Below, piece after piece: positions 44,641 to 54,738 of a stretch of 64,000 nt of DNA (position 1 is its first letter; every line of letters starts with the position of its first letter). The translations under genes and the position numbers were made by a program. Location: contig OW818676.1 of NCBI GenBank assembly GCA_942493235.1, positions 3,038,001 to 3,102,000 of the forward strand. The letters run 5' to 3'. The notes below the pieces were generated by a model. The model saw only the letters and a list, made by a program, of their open reading frames with translations, had not been told where the DNA came from and ran no database searches. Source of the stretch: ENR-C587 sp942493235. GTDB lineage: Bacteria; Bacteroidota; Ignavibacteria; Kapaibacteriales; UBA2268.

Positions 44641-45300
44641 CTAACTTGCTACTTTTTTCAATTTTTTGATATTTGCAGTAATGTCGCCACTGAATACACC
44701 GCTGCCACATACTAAAATATTGGCTCCTGCATCTGTTATGCTTTTGGCATTTTCAAATTTAACTCCGCCATCAACCTGTATTTCTACATTGCTCAAACCA
44801 TTTTTATCAAGATAGTTTCTAAGATTTTCGCAGCGTTTATAAAACGAAGGTATAAAGCTCTGCCCACCAAAGCCCGGATTAACAGACATTAGCAGAATAA
44901 AATCGCAATATTCAGCAGCAGAAAATGCGTATTCGATTGGGGTAATCGGATTTAGTGCTACTGCCGAGAGAATTCCATAACTTTTAATAACTGATAATGT
45001 TCTGTGCAAATGATTCTGGCACTCAGCGTGAACCGAAATCATATCGGCACCGGCACTGACGAATTGCTCTATATAATTCTCGGGTTTTTCTATCATCAAA
45101 TGACAATCTAAGGGCTGTTTAGTAATTTTTTTAAGTGAATCGACTACTAAGGGACCAATAGTAATATTGGGTACAAAATGCCCGTCCATTACATCAATAT
45201 GAAGCATATCGCTCATTCCCGCTTCGCACTTTCTTACATCAGCTTCAAGATTCGCAAAATTAGCGGAAAGCAAAGACGGAGCTATTTTTATATTTTTCAT
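44641..45300 (-). CDS. rpe: Ribulose-phosphate 3-epimerase
   Basis: 219 residues, full length TIM barrel of the pentose-phosphate pathway. IAPSLLSANFANLEADV opens the fold; catalytic and metal residues are in HIDVMDGHFVPNITIG, DCHLMIEKPENY, MSVNPGFGGQSFIP and QVDGGVKFENA. Monocistronic. The 44445-44640 gap upstream of lpxC shows no gene. Confidence 0.97.
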   Translation of the reverse strand: MKNIKIAPSLLSANFANLEADVRKCEAGMSDMLHIDVMDGHFVPNITIGPLVVDSLKKITKQPLDCHLMIEKPENYIEQFVSAGADMISVHAECQNHLHRTLSVIKSYGILSAVALNPITPIEYAFSAAEYCDFILLMSVNPGFGGQSFIPSFYKRCENLRNYLDKNGLSNVEIQVDGGVKFENAKSITDAGANILVCGSGVFSGDITANIKKLKKVAS

Positions 45301-45509
45301 TTTTATTTAATATTAAGTTCAACAATATTTGCTATTTTAATTCAAAATAATATTTTTAAAATGCAAATATAACAAAAAACAGTAGGCTTACAAAATCAAG
45401 AGATGTGAAAAAGAGTCATTACATCTCTAATTCATTGATCGGAATGGAACAAATTATATAGCAGTGGTTCAAGACTTTTAAATAATCGAATTAGTTTGTG
45501 TATAAAAAT

Positions 45510-45537
45510 TCAACCTGACGGTTAACCGTCAGGTTGA
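45510..45537 (-). terminator. Terminator of hcp
   Basis: Stem TCAACCTGACGG and CCGTCAGGTTGA around TTAA, followed on the minus strand by ATTTTTAT. It is 68 nt past the hcp stop. The rest of the 45301-45605 gap shows nothing else. Confidence 0.8.
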
Positions 45538-45605
45538 TATGTACTTATTCTATTTAACCAACTTCTATAAATTGTATTATTAAGAGTTTTGTTGCGTTCT
45601 AAGTG

Positions 45606-47249
45606 TTAGTTCATAAATAATTTCAAATCATCTTCTACATTACCGATTTTTGAAATTCCGAATTGCTCTACTAACACTTTGGCAACATTCGGAGATAAAA
45701 ATGCAGGAAGAGTCGGACCTAAGTATATATTCTTTACGCCCAGATACAGAAGAGCTAAAAGTACAATAACAGCTTTCTGTTCGTACCAAGCAATATTATA
45801 AGCTATAGGCAATTTATTAATATCGTCTAAACCGAATACTTCTTTTAATTTTAAAGCGATTAGAGCCAATGAATATGAATCATTGCACTGACCGGCATCT
45901 AATACTCTCGGAATACCGCCTATATCGCCCAATGGTAATTTATTATATCTGTATTTAGCACAGCCGGCAGTAAGTATTACAGTATCTTTCGGTAATTTCT
46001 GAGCAAACTCCGTATAGTATTCGCGAGATTTCATTCTACCATCGCAACCGGCCATTACAAAGAATTTCTTAATTGCACCGGATTTAACTGCATCTACTAC
46101 TTTATCAGCTAAAGCTAACACCTGATTATGAGCAAATCCTCCGACTATTTCACCTTTTTCGATTTCCGTCGGTGAAGCACATTTTTTAGCATGCTCAATT
46201 ATCTTTGTAAAATCTTTTTTACCATTAACATCTTCGTCAATATGTGTAAATCCTTCAAAACCAACTACACCACTGGTATATACTTTATCAGCATATTTAG
46301 AATCACGTCTCGGAGGCACTAAGCAGTTAGTTGTAAATAGAATCGGACCATTAAATGTCTCGAATTCTTCTGTTTGTCTCCACCATGAGCTACCGTAATT
46401 ACCAACTAAATTAGAATATTTCTTTAAATTCGGATAGTAATGAGCAGGAAGCATTTCACTATGAGTATATACATCTACTCCCGTCCCCTGAGTCTGCTCA
46501 AGCAACATTTCAATATCTTTTAAATCATGACCGGAAATTAAAATACCCGGATTATTTTTTACTCCAATATTTACTTTGCTGATTTCAGGGTGCCCGTAAG
46601 TCTCAGTATGACCTTTGTCCAAAAGCCCCATACCTGATACACCGAATTTACCAGTCTCAAGAACTAATGCAACTAATTGGTCTGCACTTATATCTTCACG
46701 TAGCAATTCATCTAAACCATGAGAAATAAAATCATTTATTGTCTGGTCATAATAGTTCAAATGTGCGGCATGCTCCACATAAGCGGCTAGCCCCTTTATG
46801 CCATACATAGTTAATTCTTTTAGTGAACGTATATCAGGATTTGATTCAGCCATCACACCGATAGTAGCAGCTTTCATCTCAAATTCTTCATTAGTATTGG
46901 CTGACCAATTAACGCAGTCAGGTGCATTTAAAATATTTATCCCCGCTTGTGCTAATTTATTTTTCAGAGATTCGCGAATAGTAATAGCATCACTAATTTT
47001 TTTTGTAAAGTAATTCTTGTCAAAATTTACATTTGTTATTGTTGCAAATAGTGAGTCAATTATAAATTTATCATACTCTTTGCGTTCAATATTTGCTTCT
47101 TTTGCTCTGATGTTTAGATATGCTATACCCTTTGCAGTATATACTAATAGGTCTTGCAAATTAGCTACATCTGCCGGCTTACCGCAATATCCGGCTTTAG
47201 AAGTGCATGCTACGCCATTTGTGGCTTCTTGACATTGGAAACAATACAT
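45606..47249 (-). CDS. hcp: Hydroxylamine reductase / hybrid-cluster protein
   Basis: About 547 residues from ATG 47249, with AAGGAG 8 nt upstream; the frame extends to a TTG at 47270. Reduces NO or hydroxylamine in the cytoplasm. N-terminal cluster cysteines follow C-x2-C-x8-C-x6-C (MYCFQCQEATNGVACTS, then YCGK), the short spacing of the [4Fe-4S] class. Hybrid-cluster ligands are in VEHAAH, SGHDLKD, TNCLVPP, AGCDGR, TAGCAKYRYN and AGQCNDSYS. The reductase gene hcr is not adjacent. A palindromic site at 47343-47360 lies about 95-110 nt upstream. Confidence 0.95.
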   Translation of the reverse strand: MYCFQCQEATNGVACTSKAGYCGKPADVANLQDLLVYTAKGIAYLNIRAKEANIERKEYDKFIIDSLFATITNVNFDKNYFTKKISDAITIRESLKNKLAQAGINILNAPDCVNWSANTNEEFEMKAATIGVMAESNPDIRSLKELTMYGIKGLAAYVEHAAHLNYYDQTINDFISHGLDELLREDISADQLVALVLETGKFGVSGMGLLDKGHTETYGHPEISKVNIGVKNNPGILISGHDLKDIEMLLEQTQGTGVDVYTHSEMLPAHYYPNLKKYSNLVGNYGSSWWRQTEEFETFNGPILFTTNCLVPPRRDSKYADKVYTSGVVGFEGFTHIDEDVNGKKDFTKIIEHAKKCASPTEIEKGEIVGGFAHNQVLALADKVVDAVKSGAIKKFFVMAGCDGRMKSREYYTEFAQKLPKDTVILTAGCAKYRYNKLPLGDIGGIPRVLDAGQCNDSYSLALIALKLKEVFGLDDINKLPIAYNIAWYEQKAVIVLLALLYLGVKNIYLGPTLPAFLSPNVAKVLVEQFGISKIGNVEDDLKLFMN

Positions 47250-47342
47250 AATTTTCTCCTTAATTTTCAATAAATAATAATACTTCTACTTAATATACGT
47301 TTCAAATCTTTTTCGATTTTTGCCAAATCCATATCAGACTTA

Positions 47343-47360
47343 TTTGTCTTATTTGACGAA
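47343..47360. promoter_or_regulatory. Candidate FNR/CRP-type operator upstream of hcp
   Basis: TTTGTC-TTATTT-GACGAA, an inverted 6-6-6 site (one mismatch between arms). The geometry fits the CRP/FNR superfamily, whose members such as HcpR often control hcp. The half-site sequence is my reading and has not been matched to a known motif. Confidence 0.4.
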
Positions 47361-47456
47361 TGCAATATAAGACTTTTTTGTCCGCAATGCAAGAAATATT
47401 TAATAAAAATAAAAAATAATTTGTAAATTCAATAAATAATCCTATTTTCTGTATAT

Positions 47457-47528
47457 TAATTGTGTCAATATTTGTGTTGATAATTGTGTCGATATCTGTG
47501 TTAAAAATTGGGTTAAAAATTGTTTCAA
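47457..47528 (+). repeat. Three imperfect 24-bp tandem repeats
   Basis: TAATTGTGTCAATATTTGTG and four more bases (47457-47480), TAATTGTGTCGATATCTGTG likewise (47481-47504), and a more diverged third unit (47505-47528), ending 10 nt before the ATG of the kinase at 47539. Confidence 0.6.
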
Positions 47529-47538
47529 AAAATAAGGA

Positions 47539-50412
47539 ATGGTAGTGGATTATTCGAGAATATTGGTAATAGACAGCAAAGGCAGATATGATTCCGTTTT
47601 TGAAGGGATTATAAACAAGTTTGGGTATGGGATAATTGTCTCGACAGACAGCGAATCAAAGGTAATAGAATTAATCAATGAATATCAAGCAGGGATTATC
47701 ATATTGGACTTTGATTTTTTTGATTCATTTATTGATAAGCACAGTCTATTTCAATTCGATAAATTACATAAAATATTCGTTACCAACAATTATGAACTAA
47801 TCACTGATAAGCAGTTTGACTATACGGTAGATATAATTTATCATGAAGACAGCAATTCAATTAAAACATTATCTTTTATGTTAGAAAATGCTTTACAAAA
47901 ATTCTTTTTGGGAAAATTTAACGGTGATTACGAAGAAACATTGAATAGACTATTAACAAACAACTCTTTTGGTATTATAGAATTAGACTGTTCAAAATTT
48001 GCACAGGCAGTAAATGATATTTCTTCGATAATGGAGCTTAAAGACTACAAAGTCGAAAGAAATTCCATCGACGGATTGATTGATATTCTGTACGTTAACC
48101 CCAAAATTCTTGAATATTTTGAAGCAGATAGTTTTGAATATTTTGATAAAAATATAATTAATTCATTTAGTGAAGATAATATCAAAGTATTTGACCAATT
48201 GACTTATTTGATAATAAACAACATAAATGAAAGTGAATTTGAAGGTGAATTTAAAACATTTAAAAACAATAAAAAGCATTTTTTATGGAAATTCAAAAGA
48301 AGCAATTCTGGAAAATCGAACTATTCAAAAATCTCAATTGTTGGAATAGAAGTTACCAAATACAAATCGGAAATTGAATTGCTCGGTAATTTGAATCATT
48401 TGTTAGAGGTAAAAAATGATGAGCTTGAAGCTAAGTTAATCAAAGTAACTAAAGAATACCAAACCGAAGTTATAAGCAATAAGTTATTTGAAAAACGCCA
48501 ATTCTCATATTCCAATGCGTTTATTGGAACCATTGTTCCTTTATTTTTTATTGATGTATCAGGAAATTTCAGTAAAATTAATCAAGCATTATTAGATTTG
48601 TTATCATATACTGACGAAACTAAACTAATTAATAAAGATTTAAGCTATATTTTTAAAAATCAAGACATTGCCAATACTATATTTTCAAGTCTCGGTACCA
48701 ATGGAAGTTTCAATTCCGAGGTTGATATTTATGATAAAGACAATAACCCCAAAAGAGTATATTTATACTCTAATGCAATTTATAATTCCGAAAACGAGTA
48801 TTCAGGCTTGCTTGGAATTGTTTTCGATTTAACACACATTAAATCAATTGAGAAAGAGCTTAATGAAAGTGAAGAAATCCACGCTTTTTTAATAAATAAT
48901 ATTAAAGACGGTATTTATATGCTTGAAGACAGTAAAATAACTTTTATAAATGATTCATTAAGCTCTATGATAGGCTATACCCCTGATGAAATTTACGGAA
49001 AAGAATTCTTGCAGTTTGTTCTGCCCGAAGACAGAAATTATGTAATCAATAAATACAAACTTATGGTTAGCAATCAATCAAAAAATGAAGAATACTCTTT
49101 TCATCTACTGCATAAAAACGGATTAGATAAAATATTAGTCAGCCGAGCAGGCACTATGATCAATTACAAAGGCAAACGCATACTGCTGGGAAGATTACTA
49201 AATATAACAAATAAAAAAGAACGCGAGATTGAGCTTAAAAGAATAAATGAAAAATTAGACGAACAGGTTAGAATACGTACTCAAGGCTTTCTAAATGCAA
49301 ATAAAATGCTAATGAAAGAAATCAATAACAGGAAAAAGACTGAGGACATATTAAGAGAAAGCGAATTGAAGCTCAGAATTATATCAGAATATATTTCTGA
49401 TTTTGTTTACTCGGGTTACTTTGATATGGATAACAAATTCCAATTTGACTGGATAAAAGGTGCTTTTAAAGGAATTACCGGCTACGACGCCGAAGCAATA
49501 CCATATTTACCTTTAGGGCATTTAAGCATAATTATGCCTGAAGACCGAGAAGCATATATTAGTAAGCTCAATATGCTAAGATCTAATCAATCAATGATAA
49601 TGCAGTACAGAGTAAAAAAACCTAATGGAGAAATCAGATGGGTTAAGGATTACCTTAAGCCAATAGAATTTAATGAATCTTCCGGAATATGTCGTATTAT
49701 CGGGGCTTTAAAAGATATAGACGATACTGTGAATAGTGAAAGACTACTCAAAGAAAATCAGCAGCAATTAGTTGAACTAATGAGCTATATCGAACAAACC
49801 AGAGAATATGAAAAGAAAAAGCTTGCAGATGAATTGCAAAATGTATTTTCTCATTCGCTAACAAAATTAAAAATGGAGCTTACTATTTTAAAATCTTCAA
49901 TTAATGAAGAAAACATGGAATTAGTAGATGATATTATTGAGTCAACAGAAAACACAATCACTTTAATTAAGAAAATTTCTTTTGCAATCCGTCCAGTAAT
50001 GCTTGACCATTTTGGGCTTATTGCAGCTATAGAGTGGCAAATCGAAGAGTTAAAAACGCATTCACAAATTGAATTTATATTTAGCAAAAATATAGATTTT
50101 GTAGAATTAGACTCTAAATCTACTACTGTAGTATTTAGAATATTACAAGATATAATTAAAAATGCTGTTCAGCATTCAGATGCCACACTTATTCAAATCA
50201 GTATTGTAAAAAATATTAATTTGCTTACTATTGTTATTGAAGATAATGGAATAGGATTTAATTTCGAAGAAAAAATCAAACAGAAAAGTTTTGGTCTGAT
50301 AAGCATTCTTGAAAGAGCAAAATACTGTAATGCCGATATTGTATTCAACTCAAATAGTAATGGCACAAAAGTTGTTTTATTTTTTGAAACAAATAATATA
50401 ACAAATGGATAA
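47539..50412 (+). CDS. PAS sensor kinase-like protein with altered HisKA_3 H-box
   Basis: 957 residues, no membrane helix. N-terminal receiver-like domain (about 5-125; ILVIDSKGR, IIILDFDFFDSF), apparently degenerate. Then several PAS domains (about 150-280, 330-430, 440-560, 600-735), linked by coiled coils. The HATPase_c of the NarL-kinase type (ILQDIIKNAVQHSDA, EDNGIGFNFEEK) is preceded by a HisKA_3 region reading EKKKLADELQNVFSHSL: Gln 767-Asn 768 replace the His-Asp of E-L-H-D. So it lacks the usual phospho-acceptor. Overlaps the next gene by 8 nt and opens the signalling cluster. Confidence 0.88.
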   Translation: MVVDYSRILVIDSKGRYDSVFEGIINKFGYGIIVSTDSESKVIELINEYQAGIIILDFDFFDSFIDKHSLFQFDKLHKIFVTNNYELITDKQFDYTVDIIYHEDSNSIKTLSFMLENALQKFFLGKFNGDYEETLNRLLTNNSFGIIELDCSKFAQAVNDISSIMELKDYKVERNSIDGLIDILYVNPKILEYFEADSFEYFDKNIINSFSEDNIKVFDQLTYLIINNINESEFEGEFKTFKNNKKHFLWKFKRSNSGKSNYSKISIVGIEVTKYKSEIELLGNLNHLLEVKNDELEAKLIKVTKEYQTEVISNKLFEKRQFSYSNAFIGTIVPLFFIDVSGNFSKINQALLDLLSYTDETKLINKDLSYIFKNQDIANTIFSSLGTNGSFNSEVDIYDKDNNPKRVYLYSNAIYNSENEYSGLLGIVFDLTHIKSIEKELNESEEIHAFLINNIKDGIYMLEDSKITFINDSLSSMIGYTPDEIYGKEFLQFVLPEDRNYVINKYKLMVSNQSKNEEYSFHLLHKNGLDKILVSRAGTMINYKGKRILLGRLLNITNKKEREIELKRINEKLDEQVRIRTQGFLNANKMLMKEINNRKKTEDILRESELKLRIISEYISDFVYSGYFDMDNKFQFDWIKGAFKGITGYDAEAIPYLPLGHLSIIMPEDREAYISKLNMLRSNQSMIMQYRVKKPNGEIRWVKDYLKPIEFNESSGICRIIGALKDIDDTVNSERLLKENQQQLVELMSYIEQTREYEKKKLADELQNVFSHSLTKLKMELTILKSSINEENMELVDDIIESTENTITLIKKISFAIRPVMLDHFGLIAAIEWQIEELKTHSQIEFIFSKNIDFVELDSKSTTVVFRILQDIIKNAVQHSDATLIQISIVKNINLLTIVIEDNGIGFNFEEKIKQKSFGLISILERAKYCNADIVFNSNSNGTKVVLFFETNNITNG

Positions 50413-53400
50413 CAACGAAATAGATATAACACAAGATGATTTATCAGCAGAAGATAAATTAAAGATGCTTGAAATTTTAAAATCTGAAAATGAGATTTTA
50501 AGAAATAATTTGGAAATTTACCAAAAGTCAATAATCAAATTAGATAGCGAAATCAAATGTATTTCTCAGAAGTACAATGATGAAATAGCAAAAAATAAAT
50601 CTTATTTTGATTTTTCTCCAATAGGAGCAATTATTTGCAGTAATGATTTAATAATAATCGAAATTAATAATCAAGCTTTGACTATATTAGATATTTCATA
50701 TTATCAAGCAGAAAATAAATCCGCTATAGAGTTAATTCCCACTTTAAATTTAGAATCAAATCCAGAATCAGACCAATATCCTGTTAATTTCGCTTATCAA
50801 ATTATCAATCGGAATAATAAATCATTTCTAATTACTTTTCAAAAGGCAAATACCGATAATCTAATTATTTATTTAATAGATATTGGCAATATCAAAGCTA
50901 ATTTTTCTGATAATTACAAAGACAATCTATTTTTAATACATTTTTTTGATGAGTTTCCGGATATTTTCTATTATAAAAATTCTTATGGTATTTACCTAAG
51001 TTGTAATAAAGCATTTGAAGAATTCTGTGGATTCGACAGAAGCTATATTATAGGAAAAGATGATTTTGAAGTATTTGAATTCCACACAGCGAAACAGTTT
51101 AGAGCTTCAGATAAAATGGTTTTAGAGAAAAAATCAAATATCAGACTCGAAGAAGGATTAATTAACTCAATTGGGCATAAAAGAATATTCGATACTAATA
51201 AAATTTTATTTAAAAATACCGACGGCTCTTTTGCAGGAGTAATCAGTATTTCTAAAGATATTACCGAAAAGAAACTAATTGATGAAGAGTTCAGGCATCA
51301 AATTAATTTCAATGAAACGCTAATGGATAATATTCCTAATCCGGTTTTCTATAAAAATATTGATGGAATCTGCTTAGGGTGCAACAAAGCATTTGCCGTG
51401 TTTTTTGAAAAACCAAAATCCGAAATTATCGGGAAAAAGCTTTCATCATTCACTGCCTCAAACGACTCTGATTTTATATCTCAGACAGATATGGAAACAT
51501 TTTATCTGCGAAATACTCAGAACTATGAATTAAATTATTTGCATAATTCCGGCAAAGAGTCAATTATAATTGTTTATAAATCGCTCTTCTACGATAATTA
51601 CAATCAGCCGGCAGGAATAATCGGAACTTTATTAGACATAACCGAACGAATGAAATATCAAGAAGAGATAAATCGCTCTAAAGAATTCCTTCAATTTATT
51701 ATCGACAGATTGCCTATTGGAGTTTATTGGAAAGACAGGGATTTAGTATATCAAGGGTGTAATAAATACTTTACCAAATTAATATCAGCCGAAAGTATCG
51801 ACTCAATTATTTCATATTCCGACTATCGATTAAATTGGCTTAAAGATGAAACTGCCAGATTTGAAGAATTAGACAGAGAAGTAATTTTAAGCGGCAATGC
51901 AAGATATAATCTGAATACTGTAATTCATAATTCCGAAAATAAGAAAATATGGCTTGAAAATACTAAACTGCCCCTTTATGATAGAAATGGAAATATAATC
52001 GGGCTTTTCGGTACTTGGCAAAATATTTCTTCAGCAAAAGAAACTGAAGAAGAATTAAAAAAATACACAGAAGACTTAGAATCAGCACGAATAATTCAAG
52101 AAGAGCACGCATTAAATATGTCAATTATTATTGATGAATTGGAAGAGGCTAAGGCGGCAGCAGAAAAAGCTAATCAAGCTAAAACCGAGTTTCTTGCAAA
52201 TATATCTCATGAAATCAGAACCCCGATGAATGCAATTCTAGGTTTCTCGGAAATACTAATTAATAGGGCTAAAGATAATTCATCAAAGCATTATTTGGAA
52301 ACCATTTATTCAAGTGGTAAAACCTTGCTCTCACTTATCAATGATATTTTAGATTTATCTAAAATTGAAGCCGGTAAAATAGATTTTATTTTAGAACCTT
52401 TAGACGTTAAAAAAATTATTGATGAAATTAAGCAGATGTTCTCAAAATCAATTGAAGAAAAAGGATTGACCTTTAACATTTTCATTGAAGACAAACTCCC
52501 TATTTTAATGCTTGACGAAGTTAGATTGAGACAGATTTTATTTAATTTAATTGGCAATTCAATTAAATTTACCGATAAGGGCTTTATCAATATTTATGTA
52601 AACTATCTATTTGTAAATGATTTATATAAATTAGCCAACATAGAGATTAAGGTTATTGATAGTGGTATCGGTATTCCAGAAGAGGAATATGAGAATATTT
52701 TCAAAGAATTTACCCAGAGGTCCGGTCAAGATACTAAAAAATACGGTGGTACCGGATTAGGGCTAACAATAACCCGAAGATTAATCGAAAAAATGAACGG
52801 TAGAATTAATTTAGTCAGTGAAATTAATAAAGGTACAGAGTTTGTTATCAGCCTGCCGAATGTAGAAGTAGCCAATATGGAAACAAATGTATATCACAAT
52901 AAGCTGATAGAGCCAAGCTCTGTAATTTTTAAAAATCAAAAAGTAATTATTGTCGATGATATTGTTTTCAATAGAGAAGTTACAAAGGCTTTGCTTGAGA
53001 ATTCAAATTTATCTATCGGAGAAGCCGGCAGTGGCAGTGAGCTGCTTGAGCTTGTAACAAACGAAGTACCGGACTTAATTTTACTTGATTTAAAAATGCC
53101 GGACATCAGCGGATACGAAATTGCAGAGACTTTCTCTCATATAACCGAATTTAAAAATATAACACTGATTGCACAGTCTGCCTCTACCCTATTTATTGAA
53201 GAGGATGAGATAAAAAGTAAGTTTTCCGGCTTTATCCGTAAGCCCTTTTCTAAAAATGAATTGATAGAGGTATTAACTCAATTTTTAGATTTTGATTTTG
53301 TGCCACCACCTGAAACAATAAATGACGAAGAACCGACAGAAAAAATAATTGAAGATGATAAAAATAATATCTTGCAAATATTGTCTTTAGATTTAATTGA

Positions 53401-53611
53401 GCAATGGAAATATATAAACAAATATTTTATTATTGCGAAAGTAACAGAATTCGCAAAATCAATTAAGGAGCTTGGGGATAAATACAATTCCTCTATCTTG
53501 ATAAAATATGGGAAAGAATTGTATGATAATATACTTAGCACAAATTTTGACAATACAAAGCTTTTGCTAAAAGATTTTCCGAAAATTATTGAATATTTTG
53601 AAAAATTATAA
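50405..53611 (+). CDS. Multi-PAS hybrid histidine kinase
   Basis: 1068 residues, cytoplasmic. Coiled coil (about 15-60), a weak PAS (65-160), then three clear PAS domains (175-290, 300-420, 425-550) each opening FYYKNSYGIYLSCNKAF-like. HisKA H-box LANISHEIRTPMNA gives phospho-His 602; HATPase_c has IDSGIGIPEEE and GGTGLGLTI. Receiver about 845-960 with VDDIVFNRE and phospho-Asp 895 (LLDLKMPDISG). The last 110 residues are a helical extension (LIEQWKYINKYFIIAKVTEF), seen in other hybrid kinases, without an Hpt His. Overlaps the preceding gene by 8 nt; 9 nt ahead of the next. Confidence 0.92.
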   Translation: MDNNEIDITQDDLSAEDKLKMLEILKSENEILRNNLEIYQKSIIKLDSEIKCISQKYNDEIAKNKSYFDFSPIGAIICSNDLIIIEINNQALTILDISYYQAENKSAIELIPTLNLESNPESDQYPVNFAYQIINRNNKSFLITFQKANTDNLIIYLIDIGNIKANFSDNYKDNLFLIHFFDEFPDIFYYKNSYGIYLSCNKAFEEFCGFDRSYIIGKDDFEVFEFHTAKQFRASDKMVLEKKSNIRLEEGLINSIGHKRIFDTNKILFKNTDGSFAGVISISKDITEKKLIDEEFRHQINFNETLMDNIPNPVFYKNIDGICLGCNKAFAVFFEKPKSEIIGKKLSSFTASNDSDFISQTDMETFYLRNTQNYELNYLHNSGKESIIIVYKSLFYDNYNQPAGIIGTLLDITERMKYQEEINRSKEFLQFIIDRLPIGVYWKDRDLVYQGCNKYFTKLISAESIDSIISYSDYRLNWLKDETARFEELDREVILSGNARYNLNTVIHNSENKKIWLENTKLPLYDRNGNIIGLFGTWQNISSAKETEEELKKYTEDLESARIIQEEHALNMSIIIDELEEAKAAAEKANQAKTEFLANISHEIRTPMNAILGFSEILINRAKDNSSKHYLETIYSSGKTLLSLINDILDLSKIEAGKIDFILEPLDVKKIIDEIKQMFSKSIEEKGLTFNIFIEDKLPILMLDEVRLRQILFNLIGNSIKFTDKGFINIYVNYLFVNDLYKLANIEIKVIDSGIGIPEEEYENIFKEFTQRSGQDTKKYGGTGLGLTITRRLIEKMNGRINLVSEINKGTEFVISLPNVEVANMETNVYHNKLIEPSSVIFKNQKVIIVDDIVFNREVTKALLENSNLSIGEAGSGSELLELVTNEVPDLILLDLKMPDISGYEIAETFSHITEFKNITLIAQSASTLFIEEDEIKSKFSGFIRKPFSKNELIEVLTQFLDFDFVPPPETINDEEPTEKIIEDDKNNILQILSLDLIEQWKYINKYFIIAKVTEFAKSIKELGDKYNSSILIKYGKELYDNILSTNFDNTKLLLKDFPKIIEYFEKL

Positions 53612-53620
53612 TAATAAATT

Positions 53621-54724
53621 ATGCAAATTGAACAAAACTTGAATTCAGGTAAAATCCTGATTGTAGATGATAATTTAAAAAACATTGAGCTTGCTGTTTC
53701 TTTGCTTCAAAGCGAGAATTATGAAATAGCAATAGCAAACTCCGGCAGCGATGCTCTTGAAATGCTTAAAGAGTTTTTACCGGATTTGATTTTGTTAGAT
53801 ATAATGATGCCGGAAATGGACGGATACGAAGTCTGCCAAAGAATCAAAGGGCAAGAAATGTATAAAGATATTCCAATTCTATTTTTAACAGCTAAAACCG
53901 AACCTGAGGACATTATCAAAGGTTTCAAATCCGGAGGTGTTGACTATATTAAAAAGCCATTTAATCAAGATGAGCTAATAGTCAGGGTAGGCACACATAT
54001 AAATTTAAAGCATTCTTTGGATAAAGTAGTCAAGCAAAATGAAGAGAAGACAGCACTACTTTCGATAACTGCCCATGATTTAAAAAATCCGCTTCAAGCA
54101 ATTTGGGGATTATTAGATATTTTAGAAATCAAAATTGATAGATTAGAGAAAGAAGAAATTCTAGAGATAATTTACGATATTAAAAATTCTACTAAAACAG
54201 CTATTCATATAACCAAAGATTTATTAGATTTACATAAATACGAAGCCGGAAAGTTTAATTTATTAGTTACTACATTTTCTCCTTTTGATATTTTGATGAA
54301 TCTTATTGACCAATATCAAAGAATATCCGATGAAAAACAGATAAGAATATTACTTAAAAATGAAATAGATGACGTTTCGATTTATGCAGACAAAAACAAA
54401 GTAGAAAGAGTATTGGAAAATCTAATTTCTAATGCTGTAAAGTTTTCCCCTTTCAATACTAAGATTACTATTTCACTAAAGTTAAAACCCAAAAGTTTGG
54501 TTATTTCAATTAAAGATGAAGGACCCGGACTTAGCGATAGTGATAAAAAGCAATTATTTAAGAAATTTGCTAAGCTTTCTGCCAAGCCTACCGGCGGAGA
54601 GACATCAAGTGGCTTGGGTCTATCTATAGTAAAATTACTTACTGAAGCTATGGGAGGCTCAGTATATTGTATTTCCGAATTTGGCAATGGTGCTGAGTTC
54701 TTTGTTGAATTTCCAATTGCATAA
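53621..54724 (+). CDS. REC-histidine kinase
   Basis: 367 residues. Receiver 8-125 with VDDN, phospho-Asp 60 (LLDIMMPEMDG) and IKKPFNQDE. HisKA H-box ITAHDLKNPLQAI gives His 152; HATPase_c has LENLISNAVKFSP, IKDEGPGLSDSD and SSGLGLSIVK. Paralogue of the protein at 26838-27974, with the same layout and the same distinctive DEGPGLSDSDK string. Sits between two hybrid kinases in the 47.5-61 kb cluster (9 and 14 nt from them). Confidence 0.92.
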   Translation: MQIEQNLNSGKILIVDDNLKNIELAVSLLQSENYEIAIANSGSDALEMLKEFLPDLILLDIMMPEMDGYEVCQRIKGQEMYKDIPILFLTAKTEPEDIIKGFKSGGVDYIKKPFNQDELIVRVGTHINLKHSLDKVVKQNEEKTALLSITAHDLKNPLQAIWGLLDILEIKIDRLEKEEILEIIYDIKNSTKTAIHITKDLLDLHKYEAGKFNLLVTTFSPFDILMNLIDQYQRISDEKQIRILLKNEIDDVSIYADKNKVERVLENLISNAVKFSPFNTKITISLKLKPKSLVISIKDEGPGLSDSDKKQLFKKFAKLSAKPTGGETSSGLGLSIVKLLTEAMGGSVYCISEFGNGAEFFVEFPIA

Positions 54725-54738
54725 TTAGAGGAGTTCGA

